Assembly (NCBI GenBank): GCA_014529385.2
Contig: CM043942.1
Coordinates: 62,887,184 to 62,951,183 of the forward strand
Reading direction: 5' to 3'
Origin: Adiantum capillus-veneris
Taxonomy: Eukaryota > Streptophyta > Polypodiopsida > Polypodiales > Pteridaceae
Length of the DNA: 64,000 bases
In this document: positions 55,453 through 64,000 of the stretch, in pieces
Numbering within the stretch: position 1 is the stretch's first letter
Layout: every line of letters begins with the position of its first letter
The notes under the pieces: model-generated
Told to the model about the DNA's origin: nothing
Databases searched by the model: none
Seen by the model: only the letters and a program-made list of their open reading frames with translations
Made by a program: the position numbers and the translations under genes

Positions 55453-56976
55453 ATGCACTTACGCTCTGGGCGGGTGCTAGAACACGAGCATATTGAGAGT
55501 GCCTTTGTTCATACGGACACCCATTACCCATCCACGATAAGCTCTAGACCCTCAACGGGGACACAAGGTAGCACCACCCAAGACCCTAAAATAGCCGCTA
55601 GTGATTTCTCCTCCGACTCAGAAATCATGGAAGCATACCCTACCCAAAACACTGAGAGAGAAGGCCATGCACCTCCCGAAGCTCCACAGCCTAGTACTAG
55701 TATGTTTAGCCGTTTCATGGAAACATTAGGTAGAGCTACTCGCTCGGAACCTGATGCAAATGAAGCACACGAAGAGGATGGGTTGGACTCTGACACACCT
55801 CTACGATACCCCATTGAGTTAAATAGTGCCTATGGAAAAGTGCTATATAACGCCTTATTGGACACGGGTGCTAAATACAATCTGCTATCCTATGGGGTGT
55901 GGTGTCAGTTAGGGAAGCCACCTCTATCTGAGAGTATTATCCAAGTCAAGGGTGTCAACAAGAAAAAAACTGCGGTTTTTGGAATCTGGCACACTTCTGT
56001 CAGTTATGACAATGGGGTGGTAGCTCAAGACTTTTTGGTCATGCCTACTGGAACTATGGAGGGTAATATAAACCTAGGCCGCACGTGGATGATAGCCACC
56101 AAATGCACTATTGATTGGGGGACTGGGGGTGTTACAACGCAAAAACCAACTCTTAGCCCTACCACTCAAGCCATAGTCCCTGAGATATTGCCCAAGGAAA
56201 TAAAACCCAAGACATTGCATGTCCAGGAGGTTGAACCATACGTCCCCATAGCCCAACTCTCTAGAGCTTCAACTGATGTAGTTGAAAGAAAGCTTGAGAC
56301 ACACAAGAACCATCCTAATATAACAGAGAAAACATACAAGTGGGTCCCTAAAACCTCTTTAGTGACCATACCTAGTGCTAAAAAACAGAAGCCTTGTAAG
56401 AAACGTACCACTCGCTCCAAGAAAAGTAAGAAAATGTTGCGATGGATCCCTAAACGACTATTGGAAGCCCAAGGCTACTATCAAGGAAATGATCAAATCT
56501 GGGTGCCAAAACGTAGATTGTACTCTTACCTATCACCTGACCCAAGTGAGCCCAATCCCGTAGCTCCAAAACGAATCAATGATCATGGAAAGAAAAAAAT
56601 CACAGAATGCTACACACCTGCTCCCGAGCTAGTTTGGGTACCAAAGAAAGAACGATTTGTTCCACCTAGCTCAGGAAGGGGGGAGTCCCATGAAGCTTCT
56701 AGCTCCTCATGTAATACATCCATAGAGGTAAAAGCTTCTACACAGCCTCCATCTATAGTAGTGGACCTCCATGAAGCTACAAAAGAATCCACACCTCCCA
56801 GTGTTCAAGAATCACCTGATGAACCACTTCAAGCTCGATCCTGGGAGAGTACCTTACCACCCTTGCAACTTGACGAGGCACCTAGGGTAATAGAAAACTA
56901 CTGGCAAAAATCCTCACCTATTACCAACTGGAACAATTGGTTTCAAAGGGTGACAAGCTCATTTCAAACGGTATGA
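55453..56976 (+). CDS. Retropepsin-like ORF with four W-[VI]-P-K repeats
   Basis: 507 codons from ATG 55453, opening MHLRSGRVL, a start typical of Athila/Tat-type elements. Residues 1-110 are Ser/Thr/Glu-rich and likely disordered. Residues 120-225 form an aspartic-protease-like domain with ALLDTGAKYNLL (D137) and a downstream GNINLGRTWM. Residues 290-400 carry four W-[VI]-P-K motifs (W297, W331, W350, W395) amid a Lys/Arg-rich segment that could bind nucleic acid. The C-terminal part is Pro/Ser/Glu-rich. No zinc knuckle, capsid domain, reverse transcriptase or integrase is visible. The frame is intact in a very young element, so it may be expressed. The role of the W-x-P-K repeats is unknown; protease activity is inferred from the motif only. 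Confidence 0.85.
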   Translation: MHLRSGRVLEHEHIESAFVHTDTHYPSTISSRPSTGTQGSTTQDPKIAASDFSSDSEIMEAYPTQNTEREGHAPPEAPQPSTSMFSRFMETLGRATRSEPDANEAHEEDGLDSDTPLRYPIELNSAYGKVLYNALLDTGAKYNLLSYGVWCQLGKPPLSESIIQVKGVNKKKTAVFGIWHTSVSYDNGVVAQDFLVMPTGTMEGNINLGRTWMIATKCTIDWGTGGVTTQKPTLSPTTQAIVPEILPKEIKPKTLHVQEVEPYVPIAQLSRASTDVVERKLETHKNHPNITEKTYKWVPKTSLVTIPSAKKQKPCKKRTTRSKKSKKMLRWIPKRLLEAQGYYQGNDQIWVPKRRLYSYLSPDPSEPNPVAPKRINDHGKKKITECYTPAPELVWVPKKERFVPPSSGRGESHEASSSSCNTSIEVKASTQPPSIVVDLHEATKESTPPSVQESPDEPLQARSWESTLPPLQLDEAPRVIENYWQKSSPITNWNNWFQRVTSSFQTV

Positions 56977-56979
56977 TCT

Positions 56980-56999
56980 ACCCAAGGAAGGGGGGAGTG
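56980..56999 (+). promoter_or_regulatory. Internal polypurine tract
   Basis: AAGGAAGGGGGGAG just after the first ORF resembles the tract AGGAAGGGGGCA before the 3' LTR, as would a central polypurine tract. Confidence 0.4.
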
Positions 57000-57258
57000 T
57001 TTGCTGACAGTCATCATTCATTTGTTTCCCTCTCAACCTTTTTCCCTGACCTCTTAATCTCCGATCTTAGGGAATGTATATATATAGCCTTATACTCACA
57101 AAAAAACAAAAATAGTAAAGAGCAAGAGCGCCTAGCAATGAGAGAGCACCCTATCAGATCTTACATATAAGTCCAAATTCACCGTGTCAAGTCAAGCAAC
57201 ACACAAAAACAACTCTTATGTTTTAAAGGCCTAACCAAATCTATCTGTCTTGTCAGAA

Positions 57259-57681
57259 ATGGCTACTTCACCAGAGGCATGCACTTCTATTTTTGATGAA
57301 AGGTACCCCTTGTCTTTTCAACAAGTGTTCTATGTATGCTACCCTATACTTTCTTGCGAATGGGATTTGATAGAGAGCCTTGCATGTGAGAGAAATTTTG
57401 AGGAGTTAGAATGGCTGATACGTCTATGGCTAACTAGTGATCCCTACCCAGTGGCGAATGTGTCTCCAATGGCACATGCTTATTCTTTTGCACAAGATGA
57501 GTATCCACGCATCACGAGGTTCTTGATTAGCATGCTTGCACAAGAGGATGATGAAGAGGAACTAATAGAGACCGAGGAAGACTATGGCCTCACGGACAAC
57601 GATTTTATTTATCTAGATGATGAGGATAGAGGCCTAGCCTTAGGGTGGCCACCCGGTTTATATAATATCCTCTTTCCTTGA
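57259..57681 (+). CDS. Small acidic ORF of the 5.38-kb element
   Basis: 140 codons from ATG 57259 (MATSPEACTSIFDERYPLSF). The middle is rich in aromatic residues (FYVCYPILSCEWDLIESLAC, EWLIRLWLTSDPYP). The tail is strongly acidic (EDDEEELIETEEDYGLTDND). There is no signal peptide, zinc finger or known domain. It follows the protease-like ORF by 282 bases on the same strand inside the same element and is intact. Later ORFs in plant gypsy elements are sometimes Env-like or antisense genes, but no membrane segment is seen here. Function unknown. Confidence 0.6.
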   Translation: MATSPEACTSIFDERYPLSFQQVFYVCYPILSCEWDLIESLACERNFEELEWLIRLWLTSDPYPVANVSPMAHAYSFAQDEYPRITRFLISMLAQEDDEEELIETEEDYGLTDNDFIYLDDEDRGLALGWPPGLYNILFP

Positions 57682-57689
57682 TTCTAAAA

Positions 57690-59028
57690 GGGGTGACAGA
57701 TAGGTAGGTTAGGGGTCTAGATTGTGTTTTGAGTTTGTTTTTTAGGAGTTTTAATTTTTCCCACTGATGTGCCTCCTGGAGGTATTCCTTTTGTTTCCTA
57801 GTGTGTACAGGAGCGTGTTGCTATTGATAGGATTTGGACCTTCATGGAACCTTTCTCTCGTTCACACTTCAAATCAAGCGCGACCATCAACACAAACAGG
57901 TGTTTCTTATCCATTAGCATTGCCCTTATCTTTTTTGCATCCATGATTGTCTGCTTTGATTGTGATTGGTAGCATAATATTCAGCGCATTGGCTTAGTAT
58001 CAAACATTTAATTCAATGTAATGTTTTGTCATAATCACTTGTCTAGGTTTAAAAATCAAGCAGTCCGACTAAGCTAGTTTGACCAAGCTAGGTATTAGAA
58101 ATCTTCTCTTAATACCATGGGGAATGCCTTCCTAATAATCAATGGTTACTTAGGTTCTTAATCCGATTTCGGCAGCATTGTGTGAAATGTACTAGGGCTT
58201 TCTAGTGGGCTTAACCCTATCGACCTTTAGCTTAAGTATTATAAAGGGAGTTTACTAATGTGATGAGCCTGGGGAGGGTAACAGTGTTATATGACCCCCC
58301 AAAGTTACAAAATTAAAATGATGAAAATGAACAAACAAAAAATCAAAGTGCCACAATGTAAAATTTTACGCTGGAAGAGAAATCTCAGCTTGATTTGGTA
58401 CTTCACTCACATGTATCGCCTATGGTACTAGAGCCCTAGAGGTTCCTAGCGTGGGCGCTTTTCCTTGAAAAGCAAAAAACCCAAGGCATACAAAATAAGC
58501 ACACACATCATAATTGAATCAATGTGAAAAGACCTTGGGGGGTCAAAGAAAAAGTAATCAGTCAGGCGATGATTTCATGAGAAATTCCTTTTATGGTAGC
58601 TTAACTACAAAGTTTTCTAGATATAGCCTCTAGTCAGCCCTCGAACATGAATACTTGGCTCTCGCGATTAAACAACTTAATTGACCACAGAAAGTTAAGA
58701 AGCTTACCCATGGTATTAATATTCGATCTCTAGTGCTTTTCGACCGTCAAATTAGCGACCCCAGACTTGTTTAATTTTTTGCCTTTACATCTGTTTATGC
58801 ATTTGATTACATTGCAATTTAATGTTCATTGCTAACAAATTGTTTGAAATTCTTTGACCAATCAATTTTTCTATCTAAAACTGCATATGCTTTTTAAGAG
58901 AATGCAATTACTGTGCCAATGTTGTTTGATTTTGCAGTGACTGAAGAAGGCTAAGGACATTCATCTCAAATGCTCTTCCACCTCGACGAACCAGCTTCAA
59001 CTCAATAGCTTCCGAGGACGGAATCTAC
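57690..59028 (+). other. Non-coding 3' interior of the 5.38-kb element
   Basis: About 1.34 kb with no open frame or domain; ends at the polypurine tract before the 3' LTR. Confidence 0.6.
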
Positions 59029-59043
59029 ATCAGGAAGGGGGCA
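59029..59043 (+). promoter_or_regulatory. Polypurine tract of the 5.38-kb element
   Basis: CAGGAAGGGGGCA immediately precedes the 3' LTR start TGTTAACC. Confidence 0.8.
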
Positions 59044-59339
59044 TGTTAACCCTCACGGCACACGGACACCCATCACCTACGATGGACGCGTATTATGTAT
59101 TTGGTAGAGTCAGGTACCGGGCTTGTCGGACCAATAGGGAAAGGTAGAGTGATCGCCGATGAGAGGCGCACTTTAACTTGGACATTCAAGGGATTAGTTG
59201 GTTAAGCATGGGCGCCCAAGTGTGAATGGGGTGAGCTCCTATAAAAGCCAACTAAACCTAATTTTTACTCATTCTCTCATTTGTGCAATTGAAGAGTGCT
59301 CTTGCTCCATCTCCATCTTCTTCTTCTTCTTCACCTCCT

Positions 59340-59370
<31 letters not shown>

Positions 59371-59620
59371 GAGAGTGTGTGTGCGATCGAGCATTACGAA
59401 GGCACGACGGCGACGAAGCGGTTGAGCGCGGCACGACTGCAGCTTCTTCTTCATCGCGGCGAGGAATCCACCACGAAGGCGAGCGTAGAGCGGTGAGTGA
59501 CACACCCTTTGTTTTCTTGAGCTTGCTAGTTTAGGCTTGTTGTGTGCTTGGAGCCGTTTGTGGCTCGCACACGGTGTATTGGCAAGTCCCTTGCTTCGAC
59601 AGTGCGGCAAGGAGCGCACA
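59044..59620 (+). repeat. 3' LTR of the 5.38-kb element
   Basis: 577 bp, differing from the 5' copy by about three visible changes (for example CCAATTAAAC versus CCAACTAAAC) and microsatellite phase. Confidence 0.95.
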
Positions 59621-59625
59621 GACGG

Positions 59626-59740
59626 CGTAGCTTTTTTTAGAGCTTTTCAGTGTAGAGGTTTTGACAGCGTAGTTTTTTTTAGAGCTTTTCAGGGCTGGGG
59701 CCACGTGGGCTAATGCTAGGCCCGGGATTGTGATTTGCCC
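59626..59740 (-). pseudogene. Continuation of the third duplicated PPR-linked unit
   Basis: GCGTAGCTTTTTTTAGAGCT from 59626 matches the units at 53053 and 53648. The short sub-unit TTTTGACGGCGTAG...CTTTTCAG is itself repeated twice. Confidence 0.7.
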
Positions 59741-60127
59741 ACTACACTAACAAAGTAAAAATTCCAGTGTTCTAACATCTAAATTTTTGCAAATAGTGTG
59801 TTAGTGAGAGTGGCTCACCTTCTTTAAAGACTTTAATGAAGGTATGTAAGAACGCTCGGAGGCAGCCAATATAAAATTGTGTGAGAAATAAAGAGATAAA
59901 GAGAAGGAAAGGGGAAGGAACCTATAGGTTACCATCACACGGTTAGAGAAAGAGAGTGTGTCTAAAAGGCATAGCCACTATTGCCAATTGGCTCCCAATG
60001 TAGAGAGCGATAGAGAGATAGACAGAGTGAGATTACCCGAGATGGAAGAATTTGGCCAAGGTTAGCCAAGACATTGTCTTCTAGATATATGTGTGTGTGT
60101 GTGTACAAAGTCGAGCCTCCAAGGTGG

Positions 60128-60175
<48 letters not shown>

Positions 60176-61270
60176 CGCTCGTCCTACATAGCTCTTTCAC
60201 TCAAACAATCATGCAATCACCTCAATCAACTTTGATCTTTATTTGCTTAATGGGCCAAACAAAATGGTCTTCTTAGCCTCCATTTAAAGAAAATTAGAAA
60301 TGTTAACATTAAGAAATTGCATCATTTTCTAACAAGGTTGCATTCAAAGAATTTTTAAGAGTTTCAGTGATTTAAAAACCCCCCCCCCCCCCCCCCCCCC
60401 CCTTCCCTTTCCCTTTTTTTTTTAATGGTGTGCTTCACAAAAATAATCCTTAACCATTCAATAATGTATTCAACATATAATGAAAGTTACATGAAATCTA
60501 TTTGCAACTCGAGATTGACCAATAAATCTCTATATTATGGGAATATGTGTCTTTTAAGTCATCTTTATAAGGTTTTCTAAGGAACAATTGTGATGCTAAA
60601 TTGCTATAAGTGTCACTCTCCCATATATAATATAGGACAGAAAGAACATTGTGTCTGGAGGAAACAAAGAATAAGCTAATAACGACCCAAAAATGAACAC
60701 CCATCAAAGAGAACTCTCTTTTGCCACACCGAACGATCACAAATCCATTTATTTTGCATAAAATAAAGCCAAAGGATCGGAACTCCATTTATTCTGTATA
60801 AAATAAAACCAAAAATTTACTTTGTATCAGAGCTCAAAAAACCTAAAGTCAGTCCAATCCAACCTACAGATTTTGAATTCCACATCTACTCTTAAAACTT
60901 GAAGGTGAAACCTACGAAACTAAGGGACATTTAGTTTGAAAACCTTCATATTTTTAGTTTTCAATACAAAGGATGTAACTAAGAAATGTTTTACAAAGCG
61001 TGGTGCACGTCATGAAGTTGGTAGCTTGATCCGAAGTTGCAGCATCCCATAGGATTAGAGACGGGCCCGATAGGCACACTACTTTGGTCATTAATTTTTG
61101 GAGCAACATTAATGTTTCTAGCAGTGTCTTTGTCACAAGCAGTTGACCCTTGCATCTTGCCCACATGGTGAGCAATAGAGAACTGCAACAAAGGCTCAGG
61201 TGCCTACCGCCGCAGAGTTCCATCCCCAAAAGAACGAGCCTAAAGATTGGCGCCCCTACGGACCCAACTG
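59741..61270. other. No recognisable gene; microsatellites and poly-C
   Basis: (GT)n at 60090-60103, (CT)n at 60130-60171, 24 C at 60379-60402. Two direct copies of CCATTTATT(T/C)TG(C/T)ATAAAAT lie at about 60742 and 60784. Minus-strand frames near 60950-61230 match nothing I know. Confidence 0.5.
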
Positions 61271-61271
61271 T

Positions 61272-61275
<4 letters not shown>

Positions 61276-61336
<61 letters not shown>

Positions 61337-61360
61337 AAGAAGAAGAAGAAGAAGAAGAGA
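61276..61360. repeat. (GA)n followed by (GAA)n
   Basis: GA dinucleotides at about 61277-61333, then AAG/GAA trinucleotides to about 61358. Confidence 0.95.
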
Positions 61361-61502
61361 TTTTTAAGGTCGTAGGAGACTATCCTAAGAGACCTCAAAG
61401 ATCTATTCGACGAGGAGAGTTGAACTCAAGAGGAAAATGGCATAACCAATCTATCACACTCGGGTGATAGAAAGGTTATACCATTTTACTCTTTTTCTTA
61501 GC

Positions 61503-61514
61503 ACACACCCACAC

Positions 61515-61584
<70 letters not shown>

Positions 61585-62271
61585 TAGATAGTTTTATTAT
61601 CATCCTCGGAGGTCAAATATGACCTATGGAACCAAATGAACATGTCACTGATCGAAGAAGATTCCAGCAAAGAGGGTCTCTTGAAAACAAAATGGAACTC
61701 CAAGAACGAAAGCGCCAAGAAGCAAATGCTCTCAAGGTCCGGATTGGTGGAATACCACAAGCATGGGAAGCGGTCAAGGAGGACTTTTGGGAGCGCACCA
61801 ACTTCATTAATGAGACCCTCAAGCCGATCAAGCTCGACCCCGACAAGATAGAAATGGTCGATGGAAGCAAGCAGCTACCAAGTGGATAAGCCATTCTCAA
61901 ATTCAAGAAGAGAGAAGATCAACTCAAGCTCTTAGAACAAACACACCTTCTCAAGGGCACTAAGCTATGGATCACTGAAGAACTCACCCCATCAAAACTC
62001 AAAAACAAAGGCGAAGAGCTCAAGAAAATGCATGTAGCACGAGGCAAAGGACAATGGGCGGTCTGCGGGGGGAAGGCTATCATATGAGAGTGTTGCTCTT
62101 CTAAGCCTTCTACTATCAATAACACGACCCTTTAGTTACTACTTGTTTTTTCCCTAAGTGACACGTGCCACATTTTTATTGTATCCAAATTGCCCACACT
62201 TCACTACCCAGAGGCATCATCTGTATGTTTTGAACTTTTGGTCCCATATGTCACATATGACCTCCAAGGAC

Positions 62272-62341
<70 letters not shown>

Positions 62342-62345
62342 AACA
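61503..62345. mobile_element. Inverted-repeat unit enclosing a LINE-ORF1-like pseudogene
   Basis: 61597-61633 and 62240-62276 are reverse complements with 31 of 37 bases matching (shared TCCT.GGAGGTCA.AT.TGAC). Outside them lie (GA)n at 61518-61580 and (CT)n at 62277-62331, which are also complementary, and then ACACACCCACACAG against CTGTGTGTGTGT. The symmetry therefore runs over about 100 bases per arm. No transposase is visible. Confidence 0.7.
61626..62087 (+). pseudogene. LINE ORF1-like protein fragment
   Basis: From ATG 61626 the frame reads MEPNEHVTDRRRFQQRG, then ALKVRIGGIPQAWEAVKEDF. After a TAA at 61887-61889, in place of a likely lysine, it continues in phase with AILKFKKREDQLKLLEQTHL, KGTKLWITEELTPSKLKNKG and ARGKGQWAVCGGKAII, ending at TGA 62085-62087. 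The order of an RRM-like segment, an L-x-I-x-E-x-L-T-P motif and a final A-R-x-K-G-x-W...G-G-K block is that of LINE ORF1 proteins, which bind element RNA. No endonuclease or reverse transcriptase follows. Confidence 0.5.
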
Positions 62346-63934
62346 TTTAATGGCCTAAAATCTTATGTGTAGCGGAAATTAGCATGAACATAGTGGGCAT
62401 TTCATTAGAATAGATTCCTAATGAGAATTACAAGAGTGCTTGGGTGGAGAGAGAGCAACAAAAAGCATAACACCTAGTTAGATAGCATCGACAATACTTT
62501 CAAAAGAGAGAGAGAGCAATTAAGCTATTGACAATAGTTGAGGACCAGATTTGCATGGAGCCGGTCCCCCCTCCAAAAGGCTTTGTATTATGGTTTCTCC
62601 CATCAAGAGAGACATTGTACAATACAATTCTTTGTGTTCCTTCAAGACTAGCTAGTGCAATGAAGATGGAAGCTTCATACACCAAGCAAAACACTTAATC
62701 AAACACAACTTGAATTATCCCCGTTCTCAGACCCAAGACCTCACACACCTTCGAAGATGGTGAGAGCTAGCAGGGTATGAGAGTAGATTGAGAGGAAAAA
62801 GAAGTATCTTACGAGAAAGATGTACATCTCCTCACATAATCACTCATATTAGCATAGCTTAGCTTAGTAATTAGCTTGGTAGAGAAGATGAGCATGCATT
62901 GAAGCTTGGCTCTTGGTTGGATTTGCATCCACATGCCAAGAGAGTGTTGATGTAGGCTTCTATCTCACAAGCTTGGAGTAGGTGATGAGCTCTCCATTAA
63001 AGCTTGGGAGGAGATAGAGTATTCTTCCTTCACACATGGTCAAGTGTGAGTGTGTGTGTGTCAATGCCAAGCAAAAATCAGCCCCCTCTCTCTCTTGGGC
63101 GAGCCCTAGCTGCTACTTAGGTCTGGCTTTTGCCTCATTGGACCTCCCCAGGTCAAGCCAATAGGAATTAAGCAGCATAAGTGATAGCCTTCTGACATGT
63201 GTCCCCCTTTCCCCTTTTGTGAGAGCTTTAGGTAATTAAATAATTAAACTAAACTCTCATTGGACCCCTTTGCCTCCTGGCCAATAGGAATCAGGCAAGC
63301 CATGGGGCTCCTGAATGCTCATTGGACCCCTTGGGAGACTGCCCAATAGTCTTCTAGGAGACTTAATTCTCATTGGTTTCTTTTATTAAATGTTTTTAAA
63401 TTAATTAAACTAGATTTACTCTAGCTTAATTCTCATTGGTCCACTTCAAGGGTCTTCCAATAGGAATTGGGCACACCTTGTGGGCATCTGGCCTAGGGAG
63501 CTGACATGTGTCCCTCATTCCCTTTGTGTAAAGGGAGCCTGTGTGTGTGTGTGTGGCTTTCTCTCTCATCCCCTAGCTTTGGGGCTCGCCCCCTCCCATG
63601 TAGGGATGTGCAAAGACTTTTAGGGCACACACAAAGCATCCAATTTTCCCTAGGGTTGACCTTTGGACACAACCTTTGAATTTTGGAACCTTAGCATTTT
63701 GGAAGTCTTAATGGGCTGAACCTTAGGGTCTTTTTGGCCCATTGTTTCACATGGCTCTTTTGCAGATGGCCCCCCCTTTGGATCCCTATTTTCCCTCCTT
63801 TGGATCCCTACTGTGGCCGGTCTGCTAGCTTAACCAATATTCTAGCTTTTTCTCCCTTGGCACTTCCCCACATTAAATGATCAGTTTAATATGAGAAAAT
63901 CATTTAGGAGAATTAGATATTGATTATTATGACA
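62339..63934 (-). repeat. 3' LTR of a diverged gypsy E relative
   Basis: Collinear with the gypsy E LTRs: GAGGACC.G.TTT..(A/T)TGGA, then TCTCCCAT.AAGAGAGAC and CATTAAATGATC near the upper end. It starts TGTAACATTTAATGGCC at 62339 and ends at GACA 63934. The polypurine tract GATTTCAAGAGAGAGGTAA follows on the minus strand, so it is a 3' LTR with its interior beyond the window. Confidence 0.85.
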
Positions 63935-64000
63935 TTACCTCTCTCTTGAAATCATAGTCGTCCTCGACTATGGTGTAGAGAAGATAAAGCATATGCATGA
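63935..64000 (-). mobile_element. Start of the interior of the gypsy E relative
   Basis: It matches 34205-34260 inside gypsy E (ATCATAGTCGTCC.(T/C)GACTATG) and is cut by the window end. Confidence 0.75.

Larger units (their letters stand above)
54238..59620 (+). mobile_element. Young non-autonomous LTR element with protease-like ORF
   Basis: Two 577-bp LTRs (54238-54814, 59044-59620), TGTTAACC...GCGCACA, differ at only a few positions. They are flanked by a perfect target duplication, GACGG (54233-54237, 59621-59625). The primer site at 54819 is the tRNA-Asp type used by Tat/Athila-like gypsy elements. The interior holds a 507-codon frame with a retropepsin-like motif and a 140-codon acidic frame, with no reverse transcriptase, RNase H or integrase. 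Near-identical LTRs indicate recent insertion, so the missing enzymes must come from a partner element. Confidence 0.95.

Noticed and set aside
61276-61360. 105-codon frame with Arg-Glu repeats across the GA tract
   Set aside because: Microsatellite translation without any domain.

Overview
This window is plant nuclear DNA made almost entirely of transposable elements. Evidence: Ty1/copia and Ty3/gypsy polyproteins on both strands, tRNA-Met and tRNA-Asp type primer sites, a CACTA transposase gene with short GT-AG introns, a plant pentatricopeptide repeat (PPR) pseudogene, and many long (GA)n, (CT)n, (CA)n and poly-G tracts. The PPR wording and the gypsy family look fern-like to me, but that is inference. 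I see no intact host gene, rRNA, functional tRNA or CRISPR array.

Layout. 1-640: broken CACTA-type ORF1 fragment. 700-1240: microsatellites and a 12-bp minisatellite. 2.7-9.0 kb: decayed plus-strand copia element (copia A), split inside its reverse transcriptase by a 2.39-kb insertion (5328-7714). 9.07-12.2 kb: decayed minus-strand gypsy (gypsy A). 12.6 kb: tRNA-like SINE head. 14.4-15.3 kb: minus-strand gag fragment (gypsy C). 17.4-19.7 kb: 3' half of a CACTA transposase gene whose spliced frame is open. 19.7-22.6 kb: unrecognised broken gene on the minus strand, interrupted by a 1.34-kb TTAA-flanked terminal-inverted-repeat element. 23.2-25.7 kb: complete non-autonomous LTR element. 27.6-29.8 kb: element with long terminal inverted repeats next to, and perhaps inside, gypsy B (29.8-31.7 kb, minus).

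31.7-47.0 kb is a three-level nest. A plus-strand gypsy gag-protease (gypsy D) is split by a 14.3-kb minus-strand gypsy (gypsy E, LTRs about 1.7 kb, imperfect 5-bp target duplication). Gypsy E is itself split by a nearly intact 5.5-kb copia element (copia B, perfect 5-bp target duplication). 47.3-52.8 kb is mostly unrecognised, with a tandem duplication at 49.5 kb and two related hairpins at 51.0 and 51.3 kb. 52.8-59.7 kb: tandemly duplicated PPR pseudogene split by a very young 5.38-kb LTR element (54238-59620). That element carries a retropepsin-like ORF and a small acidic ORF but no reverse transcriptase or integrase. 61.5-62.3 kb: LINE-ORF1-like pseudogene inside an inverted repeat. 62.3-63.9 kb: 3' LTR of another gypsy E relative that runs off the window.

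The genes do not form a pathway; they record successive transposition. Copia B is the only nearly complete autonomous element. The 23-kb and 54-kb LTR elements must rely on enzymes supplied elsewhere. The most unusual items are the protease-only LTR element, the paired hairpins, the 12-bp repeat family at two distant sites, and the unrecognised gene with its TTAA element.
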